Assembly: GCA_030040415.1 (NCBI GenBank) | Contig: JASHTT010000546.1 | Location: forward strand, 1-12,597 | From: Streptosporangiaceae bacterium | GTDB taxonomy: Bacteria > Actinomycetota > Actinomycetes > Streptosporangiales > Streptosporangiaceae | Direction: 5' to 3' | DNA: 12,597 nucleotides | Shown: one piece after another, positions 1 through 6,506 of the stretch | Numbering within the stretch: the stretch's first letter is position 1 | Layout: each line of letters begins with the position of its first letter | Translations under genes and position numbers: made by a program | Notes under the pieces: model-generated | Told to the model about the DNA's origin: nothing | What the model saw: only the letters and a program-made list of their open reading frames with translations | Database searches by the model: none

Positions 1-325
1 ATAGCGCGAACAGCACCCTGTCGAGGACGAGTGGCTCCTCGTTCCAGACCGGGACGTTGACCGTAACCCGCATCCGGTCAAGGCGAGCCTGCTGCGCCCG
101 GTCTGTTGTAAAGGGCCGCTCCAGCCACGAAGTGATCCACTGGAACGCTACGGCGACGAACGATACGGTCCAGATGATCGTGATGAGTCGATAATGCGTC
201 CACCGGTCCAGGTACCATCCGTGCCTGGCGCCGAGCAGCGCTAGGACAACGAGGGCAAGAGTGATTACAAGGAATGGACGCCGACGCCGCATGGCCACTT
301 GCGGGATTTCGTAATCGTGGCTCAC
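1..325 (-). CDS. Membrane-bound GT2 glycosyltransferase (synthase type), N-terminal fragment
   Basis: The first 108 residues of a protein running off the left edge. Two membrane segments are visible (about residues 18-33 and 46-64), followed by a charged linker and then VTVNVPVWNEEP (87-98), the first beta-strand and N[ED]E signature of GT2 enzymes. Hyaluronan/chitin/cellulose-synthase-like GT2 proteins have this order: N-terminal helices, then a cytoplasmic GT-A domain that uses a nucleotide sugar and extrudes the polymer. The catalytic DxD and QxxRW motifs lie outside the window, so donor and product cannot be named. The GTG start at 325 is chosen for a GGAGG (330-334) 4 nt upstream. It overlaps the stop of the small upstream gene as GTGA, so the two are translationally coupled. 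The in-frame ATG at codon 12 has no better site. Family sure at the fold level; function inferred. Confidence 0.82.
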   Translation of the reverse strand, partial: MSHDYEIPQVAMRRRRPFLVITLALVVLALLGARHGWYLDRWTHYRLITIIWTVSFVAVAFQWITSWLERPFTTDRAQQARLDRMRVTVNVPVWNEEPLVLDRVLFAL

Positions 326-480
326 AGGTCCTCCGGCCCCTTACCGCGGCGAAATCCCGTTCTGACGGCTATGGTGATCAGCACCGTCGCTAGCCCCGAC
401 CATGCGAAGCACCACCCGGCTATGGCCAGAAAGGGGGTCGGCCGAGTAGTCGGGAAGAAGAGATGAAGCAGCCCGGTCAT
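322..480 (-). CDS. Small membrane protein (52 aa), coupled to the GT2 synthase
   Basis: A 52-codon frame starting with MTGLLHLFFP and ending in a basic tail (RTGFRRGKGPEDL). Residues about 17-39 (FLAIAGWCFAWSG and onward) form one strongly hydrophobic segment, so a single-pass membrane protein is predicted. Its TGA overlaps the GTG of the GT2 gene in a GTGA junction, and its last codons contain that gene's Shine-Dalgarno sequence. It starts 42 nt after the stop of the preceding GT39 gene, with only a weak purine run (GGTGA) upstream of the ATG. I do not recognise a family. The position suggests an accessory or assembly subunit of the GT2 synthase; alternatively it is a leader frame whose translation opens the GT2 start. 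The hydrophobic pattern and the exact coupling argue against a chance frame. Confidence 0.6.
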   Translation of the reverse strand: MTGLLHLFFPTTRPTPFLAIAGWCFAWSGLATVLITIAVRTGFRRGKGPEDL

Positions 481-522
481 TTTACGTCACCAGAAGTGCG
501 TTGCAGACTGCCGGCCAGCCGA

Positions 523-2139
523 TTAGGTGTGCGAGATGGCAACCCAGATGACATACCGCCCCCTCCCATATCGAACCCTTTCTATTAGCCGGTAACGATG
601 GCTCTGTTTTATGGTTGCTGCGATTTGGTCGTCCAGGAGGCCGGAATGGAAGTCAAGCGCAATTATTGAAAAATAACCATGTCGGACGAGCGATACATAG
701 GGTTCTGGACGACCATTGGTAGCCGTGCCGACTATCCGTCCATGCTTGCCCACCGGTGCTGTTATCGAAAATGTGCTTGACCAGCGCTGCCACGGGACTT
801 GCGGCCCGAGGTAATACCTGGCGGGAGAAGGGTTCTCCACCAGGATGGGACCCCGTGAGTGGTAAACGAGTGGTCGTAGGACTCGGACGAAGCCAGATAC
901 GTTCGCCCAGTCATACAGCGCGGTGGCTTGAACTGCTCCCGCCACGCCAAGGGCGGCAGCCGCGCACACTGCAACGGCACCCACGGCCAGCCGGACGCCG
1001 CGTGGTCGCGTCGCTGCGAGTACTAGGGACACCCCGTATCCGGCTGCGACCGCGGCGAACCACGCGCCGAGCGCCAGGTGCTTGTCGAGCGAGGTGGCGG
1101 TGTGCAGCCGGGCTTGTTCCAGCGGAACTAGCATCCCGGCAATGGCTAGTACCACGACTTCTGGGACATGACGGCGTGCGCGGCCGACGGCGCACAGGAC
1201 AGCGGTTACGCAGGCTAGCACGACTATGACGCCGGTCCAGATCAGCGACTGGCGCAGGACTGACCCGGGCTGGATTGTGCCGCTTGCTCGATTGAGGACG
1301 GTAACCAGTGCACCTGAGAGGTAGCCGCGATTGCCGGCCACCAAGAGCACCAAGGCGATAGCGGAAGCTGCCAATTCTGTTAGGCGAGCCCAGGCCACAC
1401 GACTCCCGGCCCGGGAAGCGGTCGCGGCGAAAGCGAGGCCGATGACAACCGGGTCGAATATCGCCGATGAATACGCCGTCAGGTCGGCCGCAGCCATGCT
1501 GCACCCCGCCAGAATGGCCCAGCCACTGCCAGTAGCCGCATCGGCGCCGCGTACAACCGAATAGGCCGCCACAGCCATGAGGAATATCGACATCGCGTCG
1601 AAGGTGGCTAGGGCGCTGACGTGCAGTACTGGGCCTAGCGGCGCCCACAACGCAGCGGCGCTGATCGCGGCGAGACGACCGTAAAGGCGGTGGCTGGTCG
1701 CCCACAGCAGGCATGTGGCAAGCAGCATAAAGCACAAGGAAAGAATCCGCGCCGCGACGAGACCGCCGATAGCGTTAGCGATGGCACCGAGCGGCGGATA
1801 AAGAAGCGGATCCCCAGAGAAGTAGTAAGCGAATCCCGGGATCGGCTCACTGTGCAGCAGATGCGCCCACTCTAGGCGCCCAGCCCACAGATACAGCCCC
1901 TCGTCGTTGAATGCGGTATTGGACCAGGTAAGGCGCAGTGCTAGCGCAGCTTGGATCGCCAAGATCACTGTTAGCGGCCAAGCGCGAATAATCGCCAGCC
2001 AGGCGCGCGGCTGAATCCGGATGTCGCCGTCGACAGTAGATAGGCTGCTCGCCGGCGGCTCGCCGGCTGACGGCATCGGAGGCATGACGGGTACCGGAAC
2101 TCTCAGGTAGCGACCCGCCTGTGGGTCCTCACCCCGCAT
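523..2139 (-). CDS. GT39-family (ArnT/PMT-like) polytopic glycosyltransferase, second copy
   Basis: A 538-residue polytopic membrane protein. After about 50 soluble residues comes the first helix (about 54-71), then SNTAFNDEGLYLW (73-85), whose Asp-Glu (79-80) matches the catalytic first extracytoplasmic loop of GT39 / ArnT / protein-mannosyltransferase-like enzymes. These take sugar from a polyprenyl-phosphate donor outside the membrane. Many further helices follow, with EQARLHTATSLDKHLALGAW (341-360) and a soluble C-terminal domain of about 130 residues. It is clearly paralogous to the preceding gene (same SNTAFNDE.LYLW, YYFSG/TYFSG, ALAT.DAM and HT.T.L.KH blocks). The frame is open up to 2316, but those extra codons lie inside the upstream gene. 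The ATG at 2139 has GGAGG 8 nt upstream and overlaps the preceding stop by 11 nt, so I place the start there. Acceptor and sugar unknown. Confidence 0.85.
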   Translation of the reverse strand: MRGEDPQAGRYLRVPVPVMPPMPSAGEPPASSLSTVDGDIRIQPRAWLAIIRAWPLTVILAIQAALALRLTWSNTAFNDEGLYLWAGRLEWAHLLHSEPIPGFAYYFSGDPLLYPPLGAIANAIGGLVAARILSLCFMLLATCLLWATSHRLYGRLAAISAAALWAPLGPVLHVSALATFDAMSIFLMAVAAYSVVRGADAATGSGWAILAGCSMAAADLTAYSSAIFDPVVIGLAFAATASRAGSRVAWARLTELAASAIALVLLVAGNRGYLSGALVTVLNRASGTIQPGSVLRQSLIWTGVIVVLACVTAVLCAVGRARRHVPEVVVLAIAGMLVPLEQARLHTATSLDKHLALGAWFAAVAAGYGVSLVLAATRPRGVRLAVGAVAVCAAAALGVAGAVQATALYDWANVSGFVRVLRPLVYHSRGPILVENPSPARYYLGPQVPWQRWSSTFSITAPVGKHGRIVGTATNGRPEPYVSLVRHGYFSIIALDFHSGLLDDQIAATIKQSHRYRLIERVRYGRGRYVIWVAISHT

Positions 2140-4015
2140 GCCGACGGCCTCCGCGCGGAGGGCGCACCCGGCCGGCAGCACTGCGCCTGGCTTTGTGGTC
2201 GCGCCGCGCCCGTACTCTGCTTCGAGGAGTGGGCTGATAACGCCAAACCATGAAAAAGCCCTTGCCAGAATGGTCGCGCCATTGTCGATCGAATACCAGC
2301 CGGTAGGCGGCCTCACTTTCGACTTGGTCCGTCAGCGCGTGGTCGAGTCTTGACCGTCGAGCGTAGGCCCCGTCGATCTCTACGACCGAGAAATAATCGT
2401 GCCGGAGGGCAGCCAGATACGCGGCGAGCCCGCTGAGCGTGTCCCGGCTTCCGGGTGGGCTGTATGTAAACGCGAATGTGTTGATCACCCTTGCCGGCGG
2501 TAGGTGCAGATAGTAATTAAGCACCACGCCCTGTTCGGAGAGAATAGGACCACGTGTCCCGACCATGGCACGCTGCACTGCCGCGACCACTGGCGCTGAG
2601 TCGGGCCAGGCATCGGTTAGCATCGGGGCTTCGATGGCCCCGATGAGCCCAACGACCAGCAGCGTGGCGTAGCCGATGCGCCATCGAGAGTACTTACTGC
2701 GCTTAATTGCATAGGCAAGCACCCAGCCGGCAGCAATAGCCGCGAACCACGCGCCGAAGGCGACGTGCTTCTGCAAGGCGGTGCCAGTGTGAATGCGGGC
2801 TTGATTCAGGGGTGCCAGCAATGCCGCGGCGGTTAGCACCGCTCCGAGCATGCGGGCTCTCGAATCGCTAGCGATAACCACCGACCGGGCCGCGATGAGC
2901 ACGACGATCCCGATCCACATCGTTGAGTCCCGGAAGATCGCTAGCATCGGCACTGTGCTTGCTGGCCGGGCCAGGGTGGTAAACAGCAGGCCTCTCCAGT
3001 AAGAAGAGCCGGCGATCCGGAGCAACACCAGCAAGAACGCCGCTGTGAACCCCGCTACGCGGGCAGCTCGGCTGAGCTTCGGTCGCCAGCCTCCGCCGGG
3101 CGCGACGATTCCGGCGAGCGCGATCACGACAGGATTCCAGAGCACGGTCGCGTACTTGGCGGCGTCTCCGGCGGTGAGAGCCAGCGCGGCTAGGATCAGC
3201 AATGGCTCAGCGTTCCGGACGGCGCCCGCCCTCACGACCAGCCAGGCGGATAGTGACAGGCAGAACAGCGCCATCGCGTCATAGGTCGCGAGCGCGCCGA
3301 GGAACTGAACGGGGCCGAGCAGCCCGAAGAGCCCCGCGCCGATCAGCCCGGCTTGCCAGCCGAACAGGCGCTTGCCTGTCAGGTAACAGAGCACCGTTGC
3401 GCCGAGCATGAATGCCAGCGACAGAAGCCGCGCCAGCACGAGACCGCCGTAGCTGTCCGCGATGGCTCCGATCACCGGGTAGATCACCGGGGCGCCTGAA
3501 AAATAGGTCTGAAACCGCGGTACTTTCGTCCCGTACAGCAAATGCGCTATGACCCAGTGCCCTGACCACAGGTACAGCGCCTCGTCGTTGAACGCGGTGT
3601 TCGACCACACCAGGCGCATGGACAAGGCGGCCTGGAGCGCCAGGATCCCGAGCAGTGGCCACGGATCCTGTGCCAGGAACCGAAGCTGGCTCCGCCTCGA
3701 TCCACGGTCACGGGTAAGTGGCCGGTCCCGGCCAGGCGAACGCCGGCCACTGCCAGTTCCTTTCTGCCCAGGCCGTACCGGTAGCGTCGGGCCGAGCGGC
3801 CGCGTCTGCGTCTCCGCCCCACTCAGGCGAGCCGACCTGGCTGTGACAGTGCGGCCGACGACGGAGGGCCCGGCTTGCTCCACCCCGGCAAGGTCCGCGT
3901 TGGGCGCGTCCCGAGGGCTCGTCTCCGCTGGTTGAGCTGGCAAGACGAGACCCCCTTCATAGTTCGATGGGATATAGCAATTCCTGTTTAAGTAGTCGGC
4001 ATGGTAGAAAATCAT
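2129..4015 (-). CDS. GT39-family (ArnT/PMT-like) polytopic glycosyltransferase, first copy
   Basis: A polytopic membrane protein of up to 628 residues. A hydrophilic Pro/Arg/Ser-rich N-terminus of about 115 residues precedes the first helix (117-136). The loop SNTAFNDEALYLW (138-150) carries the GT39-type Asp-Glu pair (144-145), and NQARIHTGTALQKHVAFGAW (404-423) is shared with the downstream paralogue. GT39 enzymes transfer sugars from polyprenyl-phosphate-sugar donors on the outer face of the membrane. The last 33 residues, after VWRYQP, form an Arg-rich tail absent from the paralogue and contain the next gene's ribosome site. The start is uncertain: the ATG at 4015 has no clear Shine-Dalgarno, whereas a TTG at 3943 sits 7 nt after GAAGGGGG and would give 604 residues. 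It is the first gene after a 580-bp non-coding region, so a promoter probably lies there. Confidence 0.83.
   Translation of the reverse strand: MIFYHADYLNRNCYIPSNYEGGLVLPAQPAETSPRDAPNADLAGVEQAGPSVVGRTVTARSARLSGAETQTRPLGPTLPVRPGQKGTGSGRRSPGRDRPLTRDRGSRRSQLRFLAQDPWPLLGILALQAALSMRLVWSNTAFNDEALYLWSGHWVIAHLLYGTKVPRFQTYFSGAPVIYPVIGAIADSYGGLVLARLLSLAFMLGATVLCYLTGKRLFGWQAGLIGAGLFGLLGPVQFLGALATYDAMALFCLSLSAWLVVRAGAVRNAEPLLILAALALTAGDAAKYATVLWNPVVIALAGIVAPGGGWRPKLSRAARVAGFTAAFLLVLLRIAGSSYWRGLLFTTLARPASTVPMLAIFRDSTMWIGIVVLIAARSVVIASDSRARMLGAVLTAAALLAPLNQARIHTGTALQKHVAFGAWFAAIAAGWVLAYAIKRSKYSRWRIGYATLLVVGLIGAIEAPMLTDAWPDSAPVVAAVQRAMVGTRGPILSEQGVVLNYYLHLPPARVINTFAFTYSPPGSRDTLSGLAAYLAALRHDYFSVVEIDGAYARRSRLDHALTDQVESEAAYRLVFDRQWRDHSGKGFFMVWRYQPTPRSRVRARRDHKARRSAAGRVRPPRGGRRHAG
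2148..2152 (-). promoter_or_regulatory. Ribosome binding site deciding the GT39 start at 2139
   Basis: GGAGG on the minus strand with an 8-nt spacer to the ATG at 2139. It lies inside the 3' end of the preceding GT39 gene. It supports the short start over the in-frame ATG at 2316. Confidence 0.65.
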
Positions 4016-4041
4016 TCATGTCCGGTTATCGTTAGACGCTT

Positions 4042-4067
4042 GACTTTGCAAACGAGTTTGCAAAGTC
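4042..4067 (-). promoter_or_regulatory. Perfect 11-bp inverted repeat, operator-like
   Basis: The arms GACTTTGCAAA (4042-4052) and TTTGCAAAGTC (4057-4067) are exact reverse complements around CGAG. The palindrome TTTGCAAA therefore also appears twice as a direct repeat with a 12-bp pitch. The end lies 26 nt upstream of the ATG at 4015 and just inside a TTGACT box. A symmetric site of this size overlapping the region expected for a -10 box looks like a binding site for a dimeric repressor (TetR- or MarR-type sites have this geometry). No regulator gene is in the window. As RNA it could instead form a hairpin in the leader. Confidence 0.55.
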
Positions 4068-4073
4068 CGGCCA

Positions 4074-4079
4074 AGTCAA
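4074..4079 (-). promoter_or_regulatory. Candidate -35 box (TTGACT) for the GT39/GT2 block
   Basis: TTGACT on the minus strand matches the -35 consensus at five of six positions and is the best match in the AT-rich stretch before the GT39 gene. With a 17-18 nt spacer the -10 would be CTCGTT or TCGTTT, which is poor and falls inside the inverted repeat at 4042-4067. Suggestive only. Confidence 0.3.
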
Positions 4080-4113
4080 TAAACTTTTTGCATTCCGATG
4101 ACCCGGGGCTAGC

Positions 4114-4141
4114 GTGCCGACTGGGCACGTTTGTGCCGACT
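4114..4141. repeat. Pair of 9-bp direct repeats (GTGCCGACT)
   Basis: GTGCCGACT occurs at 4114-4122 and exactly again at 4133-4141, a 19-bp pitch (about two helical turns). The first copy also forms a small inverted repeat GTGCC...GGCAC (4114-4128). The pair lies 35 to 67 bp upstream of the TTGACT box, where an activator could bind. It could also be chance. Confidence 0.35.
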
Positions 4142-4227
4142 TCCTACTGGATGGCTGCAGGGTTACCGGCCCGTAGCTAAATTTCCTGCCAGCGCTGACT
4201 CCCGCTGTCACTGAGGCCAGGGACGAT

Positions 4228-4242
4228 ATCGTGTGTCACGAT
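4228..4242. repeat. Inverted repeat ATCGTG-N3-CACGAT
   Basis: A perfect 6-bp inverted repeat with a 3-nt centre. It overlaps a second palindrome, ACGATATCGT, at 4223-4232. Possible protein-binding site; no further support. Confidence 0.3.
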
Positions 4243-4253
4243 GCCAGCCAGGC

Positions 4254-4272
4254 CGCCCGGCGACGCCGGGCG
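4254..4272. repeat. GC-rich 8-bp hairpin
   Basis: CGCCCGGC and GCCGGGCG are exact reverse complements around a 3-nt loop. It could fold as a strong hairpin on either strand. There is no following T-run, and it lies more than 320 bp past the end of the LamG gene, so it is a weak candidate for an intrinsic terminator. Confidence 0.35.
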
Positions 4273-4595
4273 ATGCTCGGGTGGAAGCCAGGGCCGAGCT
4301 TGATTCCTGACTTTTATCAAGGCTGCGCACCCGTGACTCGATCGAAGCGCACCTGACGTCGTGCTTGCAGTGAGCTGGTAGATTTCCGTCGCGCCAAACC
4401 CGCCTTTGTAAAGATTGCCGGTTCTCGGCCGTGGGAGCTTTCTGCCTGCTGGTTTGCCGTGGCGTCAGGGGCGAAATTCGTGCACCAGCCGGGCGGGTGG
4501 CTGTAGCGCTCGATTCCAGCAGCGCGCAGGATTATCTGCTCTTGCTAACCAGTAAGTAACAAGACAATCCAGTCGAGGCGCACCTGACCTGCCTA

Positions 4596-6506
4596 CTACG
4601 GGAACAGCGCCAGCAAAGCGCCGGAATGGGCGGGCACGATGACCGGCACCGGTGTTACTTCGACGTCCACCCATCGGTTCTCACCGTCATCTTTGACGTC
4701 ATACTGGTCCGGGTAGACGAATTCCGACGTGGGGTTGGAGTAGCTGGAGTTGCCGGTCATACTAAGGTTGGTCCAGTTACCGATCACCAGCCCGGCGTTC
4801 AGAATGTTAGGCGAAGAGAGCGGGCCGCTGGTGATCCCGTCCCAGCCCGGTCCGGTACTGAACATAGAGGGGTAGTAGAGGGCATCGACGGCGTCCGTCG
4901 GCGGGACGCCGCCGGTCGCGTCGGTGGTCGCGGTGGCAAGCGCCCAGTTGGTGATCAGCACCTGAGCCAGGCCGCCAGGGAAGAACTCACCGCCGGCCGA
5001 TCCCACGGTCACGTCGGCCGATCCGGGCGCGACGGTCGCAGTGAGCGAGGTACCTGACGTGCCGATCTGGGCTCCGTCGAGGTAGCCGATGGCGGTGCTG
5101 CCATCCCACGAGACAGCCACGTGGTGCCAGCTGCCGTCCGCCCAGTCGGCGCTGCTGACGAAGGTCGCCGACGCCGTCCCGACGTTGAACTGAAGGGCGA
5201 GGCTGCCGCTGCTGTCGACAAGCTGCAGATATGCGCCGCCGTCGGCCGCCGCGTTGTTGTTCCCGACCACACCGCAGGTCCGCGTCGAGCTGGTCCCTGT
5301 CGGTACGCGGATGAATGCGGCGAACGACAGCGCGGTCCAGGCGGAGGAGAAGTTTAGCTCGGTGGAGATGTAGCCGGTCGTCCCGTCGAAGGTGGCGACG
5401 GTGCCGCCTTCCAGCGGTCCGCTCTGGCCGAAGGTAACACCGCCGTTGACCGTGCCGGTGTAGCCGTTGCCCGATGAGTCCGTGGCAGTCTTCGAGCCCG
5501 ACGCGTCGGCCAGCTCCCACCAGGCCGACGGGGTCAGCGACTTAGCCACATCCTCGACCGAGGTCTGCGGAGTCGAGAAGTAGTGCGTGTTCTCCTGATA
5601 GAACAGCTCGTCGCCGCTGTAGTAGACGGTGGCCTTGTAGTCACCGGCGGGCAATGTGATGCCCGTGTAGTCGGAGGCGACCCAGCCTGATCCGGCCGCA
5701 CCTGACCACGACGGCGACATGTTGTAGGTGTCCGAGATCATGGACTGTGTGCTGATCTCCCATATCGCGCACGCGGTTGGAAGCTGCGTCACGGTCGGCG
5801 GGCTGTAGAACCAGAGCTTGTTCAGCGTGCACGCCGCCGACAGCTTGAACTGGGTACCGAACGACTGCGGCTCAGGGTCCTGCGAGACCTCGCCGGCAAT
5901 CGTCGGATAGTTCGGCCACAGCCGGTAGGAGGCGTCAGCGGGCGCATTCGTGTTGATCTGGACGTCGACCCACAGGTTCTGAGAGTTGCTGCCTTCGGCC
6001 GGCATGTACTTGGTCGGGTCGGAACCGGCAGTGGAGTAGACAGCCTGTGCAAGGCCAGCAGGCGATGGCGCTGATCCGCTCAGGTCGGAGTACGCGAACA
6101 GCGGCCCATGTGTGATCCCCGCGCTGTACGGATCGCCGCTGCCGAACTCGTTGTTGGTTGACGGGAAGTCGCCCGTCACGCCCGTGGCAGCGATGTAGGT
6201 CGCACCGATGGCCAGCGGGACCGGCGCAGAGAGCGCCACGAAGTTCCACTCGCCCGCCTTCAACGACCCTGAACTGACTGTCCCCGCGGAGATCAGATTC
6301 CCTACGACGTTATCGACCCATACCTGCCAGAGCGCGAACGTCTGCGCCTCCGTCGGCTGGTCGCTAGAGCACACCCACCACCAGTAACCGTCTAGCCAGC
6401 AGCCGCCAGTCGTCACCTCGAACTGGATGCCGACGACAAGGCTTCCGGAATAACTGACCGGCGCGGACGGCCCGTCAGTCGACGGGAACAGCCGGTAGGT
6501 GGTCAT
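4596..6506 (-). CDS. LamG / DUF4082-like multidomain beta-sandwich protein
   Basis: A 636-residue protein, Gly/Ser/Thr/Trp-rich, entirely beta-type, with no signal peptide or membrane helix. Domains in order: a DUF4082-like unit at about 4-184 (starts YRLFP, ends NLWVDV); a second unit beginning YRLWP at about 194; a LamG/concanavalin-type domain at about 326-530 (WWELAD, ATDSSGNGYTGTVNGG, ATFDG..GYI, SWHHVAVSWDGS, GYLDG); then the closing part of the second unit at 545-617 (GITSGPL 557-563, NRWVDV 610-615). LamG domains commonly bind carbohydrate. I infer a surface or glycan-associated binding protein. The start at 6506 is chosen because its ATG overlaps the preceding stop as TGATG; the in-frame ATG 11 codons earlier lies inside that gene. 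It is the last gene of the block. How it would leave the cell is not apparent, and phage-tail-type architecture is an alternative reading. Confidence 0.8.
   Translation of the reverse strand: MTTYRLFPSTDGPSAPVSYSGSLVVGIQFEVTTGGCWLDGYWWWVCSSDQPTEAQTFALWQVWVDNVVGNLISAGTVSSGSLKAGEWNFVALSAPVPLAIGATYIAATGVTGDFPSTNNEFGSGDPYSAGITHGPLFAYSDLSGSAPSPAGLAQAVYSTAGSDPTKYMPAEGSNSQNLWVDVQINTNAPADASYRLWPNYPTIAGEVSQDPEPQSFGTQFKLSAACTLNKLWFYSPPTVTQLPTACAIWEISTQSMISDTYNMSPSWSGAAGSGWVASDYTGITLPAGDYKATVYYSGDELFYQENTHYFSTPQTSVEDVAKSLTPSAWWELADASGSKTATDSSGNGYTGTVNGGVTFGQSGPLEGGTVATFDGTTGYISTELNFSSAWTALSFAAFIRVPTGTSSTRTCGVVGNNNAAADGGAYLQLVDSSGSLALQFNVGTASATFVSSADWADGSWHHVAVSWDGSTAIGYLDGAQIGTSGTSLTATVAPGSADVTVGSAGGEFFPGGLAQVLITNWALATATTDATGGVPPTDAVDALYYPSMFSTGPGWDGITSGPLSSPNILNAGLVIGNWTNLSMTGNSSYSNPTSEFVYPDQYDVKDDGENRWVDVEVTPVPVIVPAHSGALLALFP

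Larger units (their letters stand above)
4016..4595. other. 580-bp non-coding region with palindromes and short repeats
   Basis: No convincing coding frame lies here on either strand. It separates the polymer-assembly block from the GT39/GT2 block. The part nearest the GT39 gene (about 4016-4100) is clearly AT-richer than its surroundings and holds a perfect 11-bp inverted repeat and a TTGACT box. Further out are a pair of 9-bp direct repeats, a 6-bp inverted repeat and a GC-rich hairpin, listed separately. I see no U-tract terminator directly behind the LamG gene. The likeliest content is the promoter and control region of the GT39/GT2 block. Confidence 0.7.

Noticed and set aside
357..370. 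Possible LPS O-antigen locus (Gram-negative)
   Set aside because: The gene style (GTG starts, GTGA overlaps, high GC, actinobacterial Wzz variants with VADPDP and VGADK blocks) fits an actinobacterium better. The ligase-like protein is read as a polymerase or transferase.
911..1735. Minus-strand open frame (274 codons) inside the second GT39 gene
   Set aside because: It is Arg/Pro/Ser-rich with no domain, and out of frame with a clear membrane protein.
2140..2316. N-terminal extension of the second GT39 frame to 2316
   Set aside because: It would overlap the preceding gene by 188 bp and has no good ribosome site, whereas GGAGG precedes the ATG at 2139.
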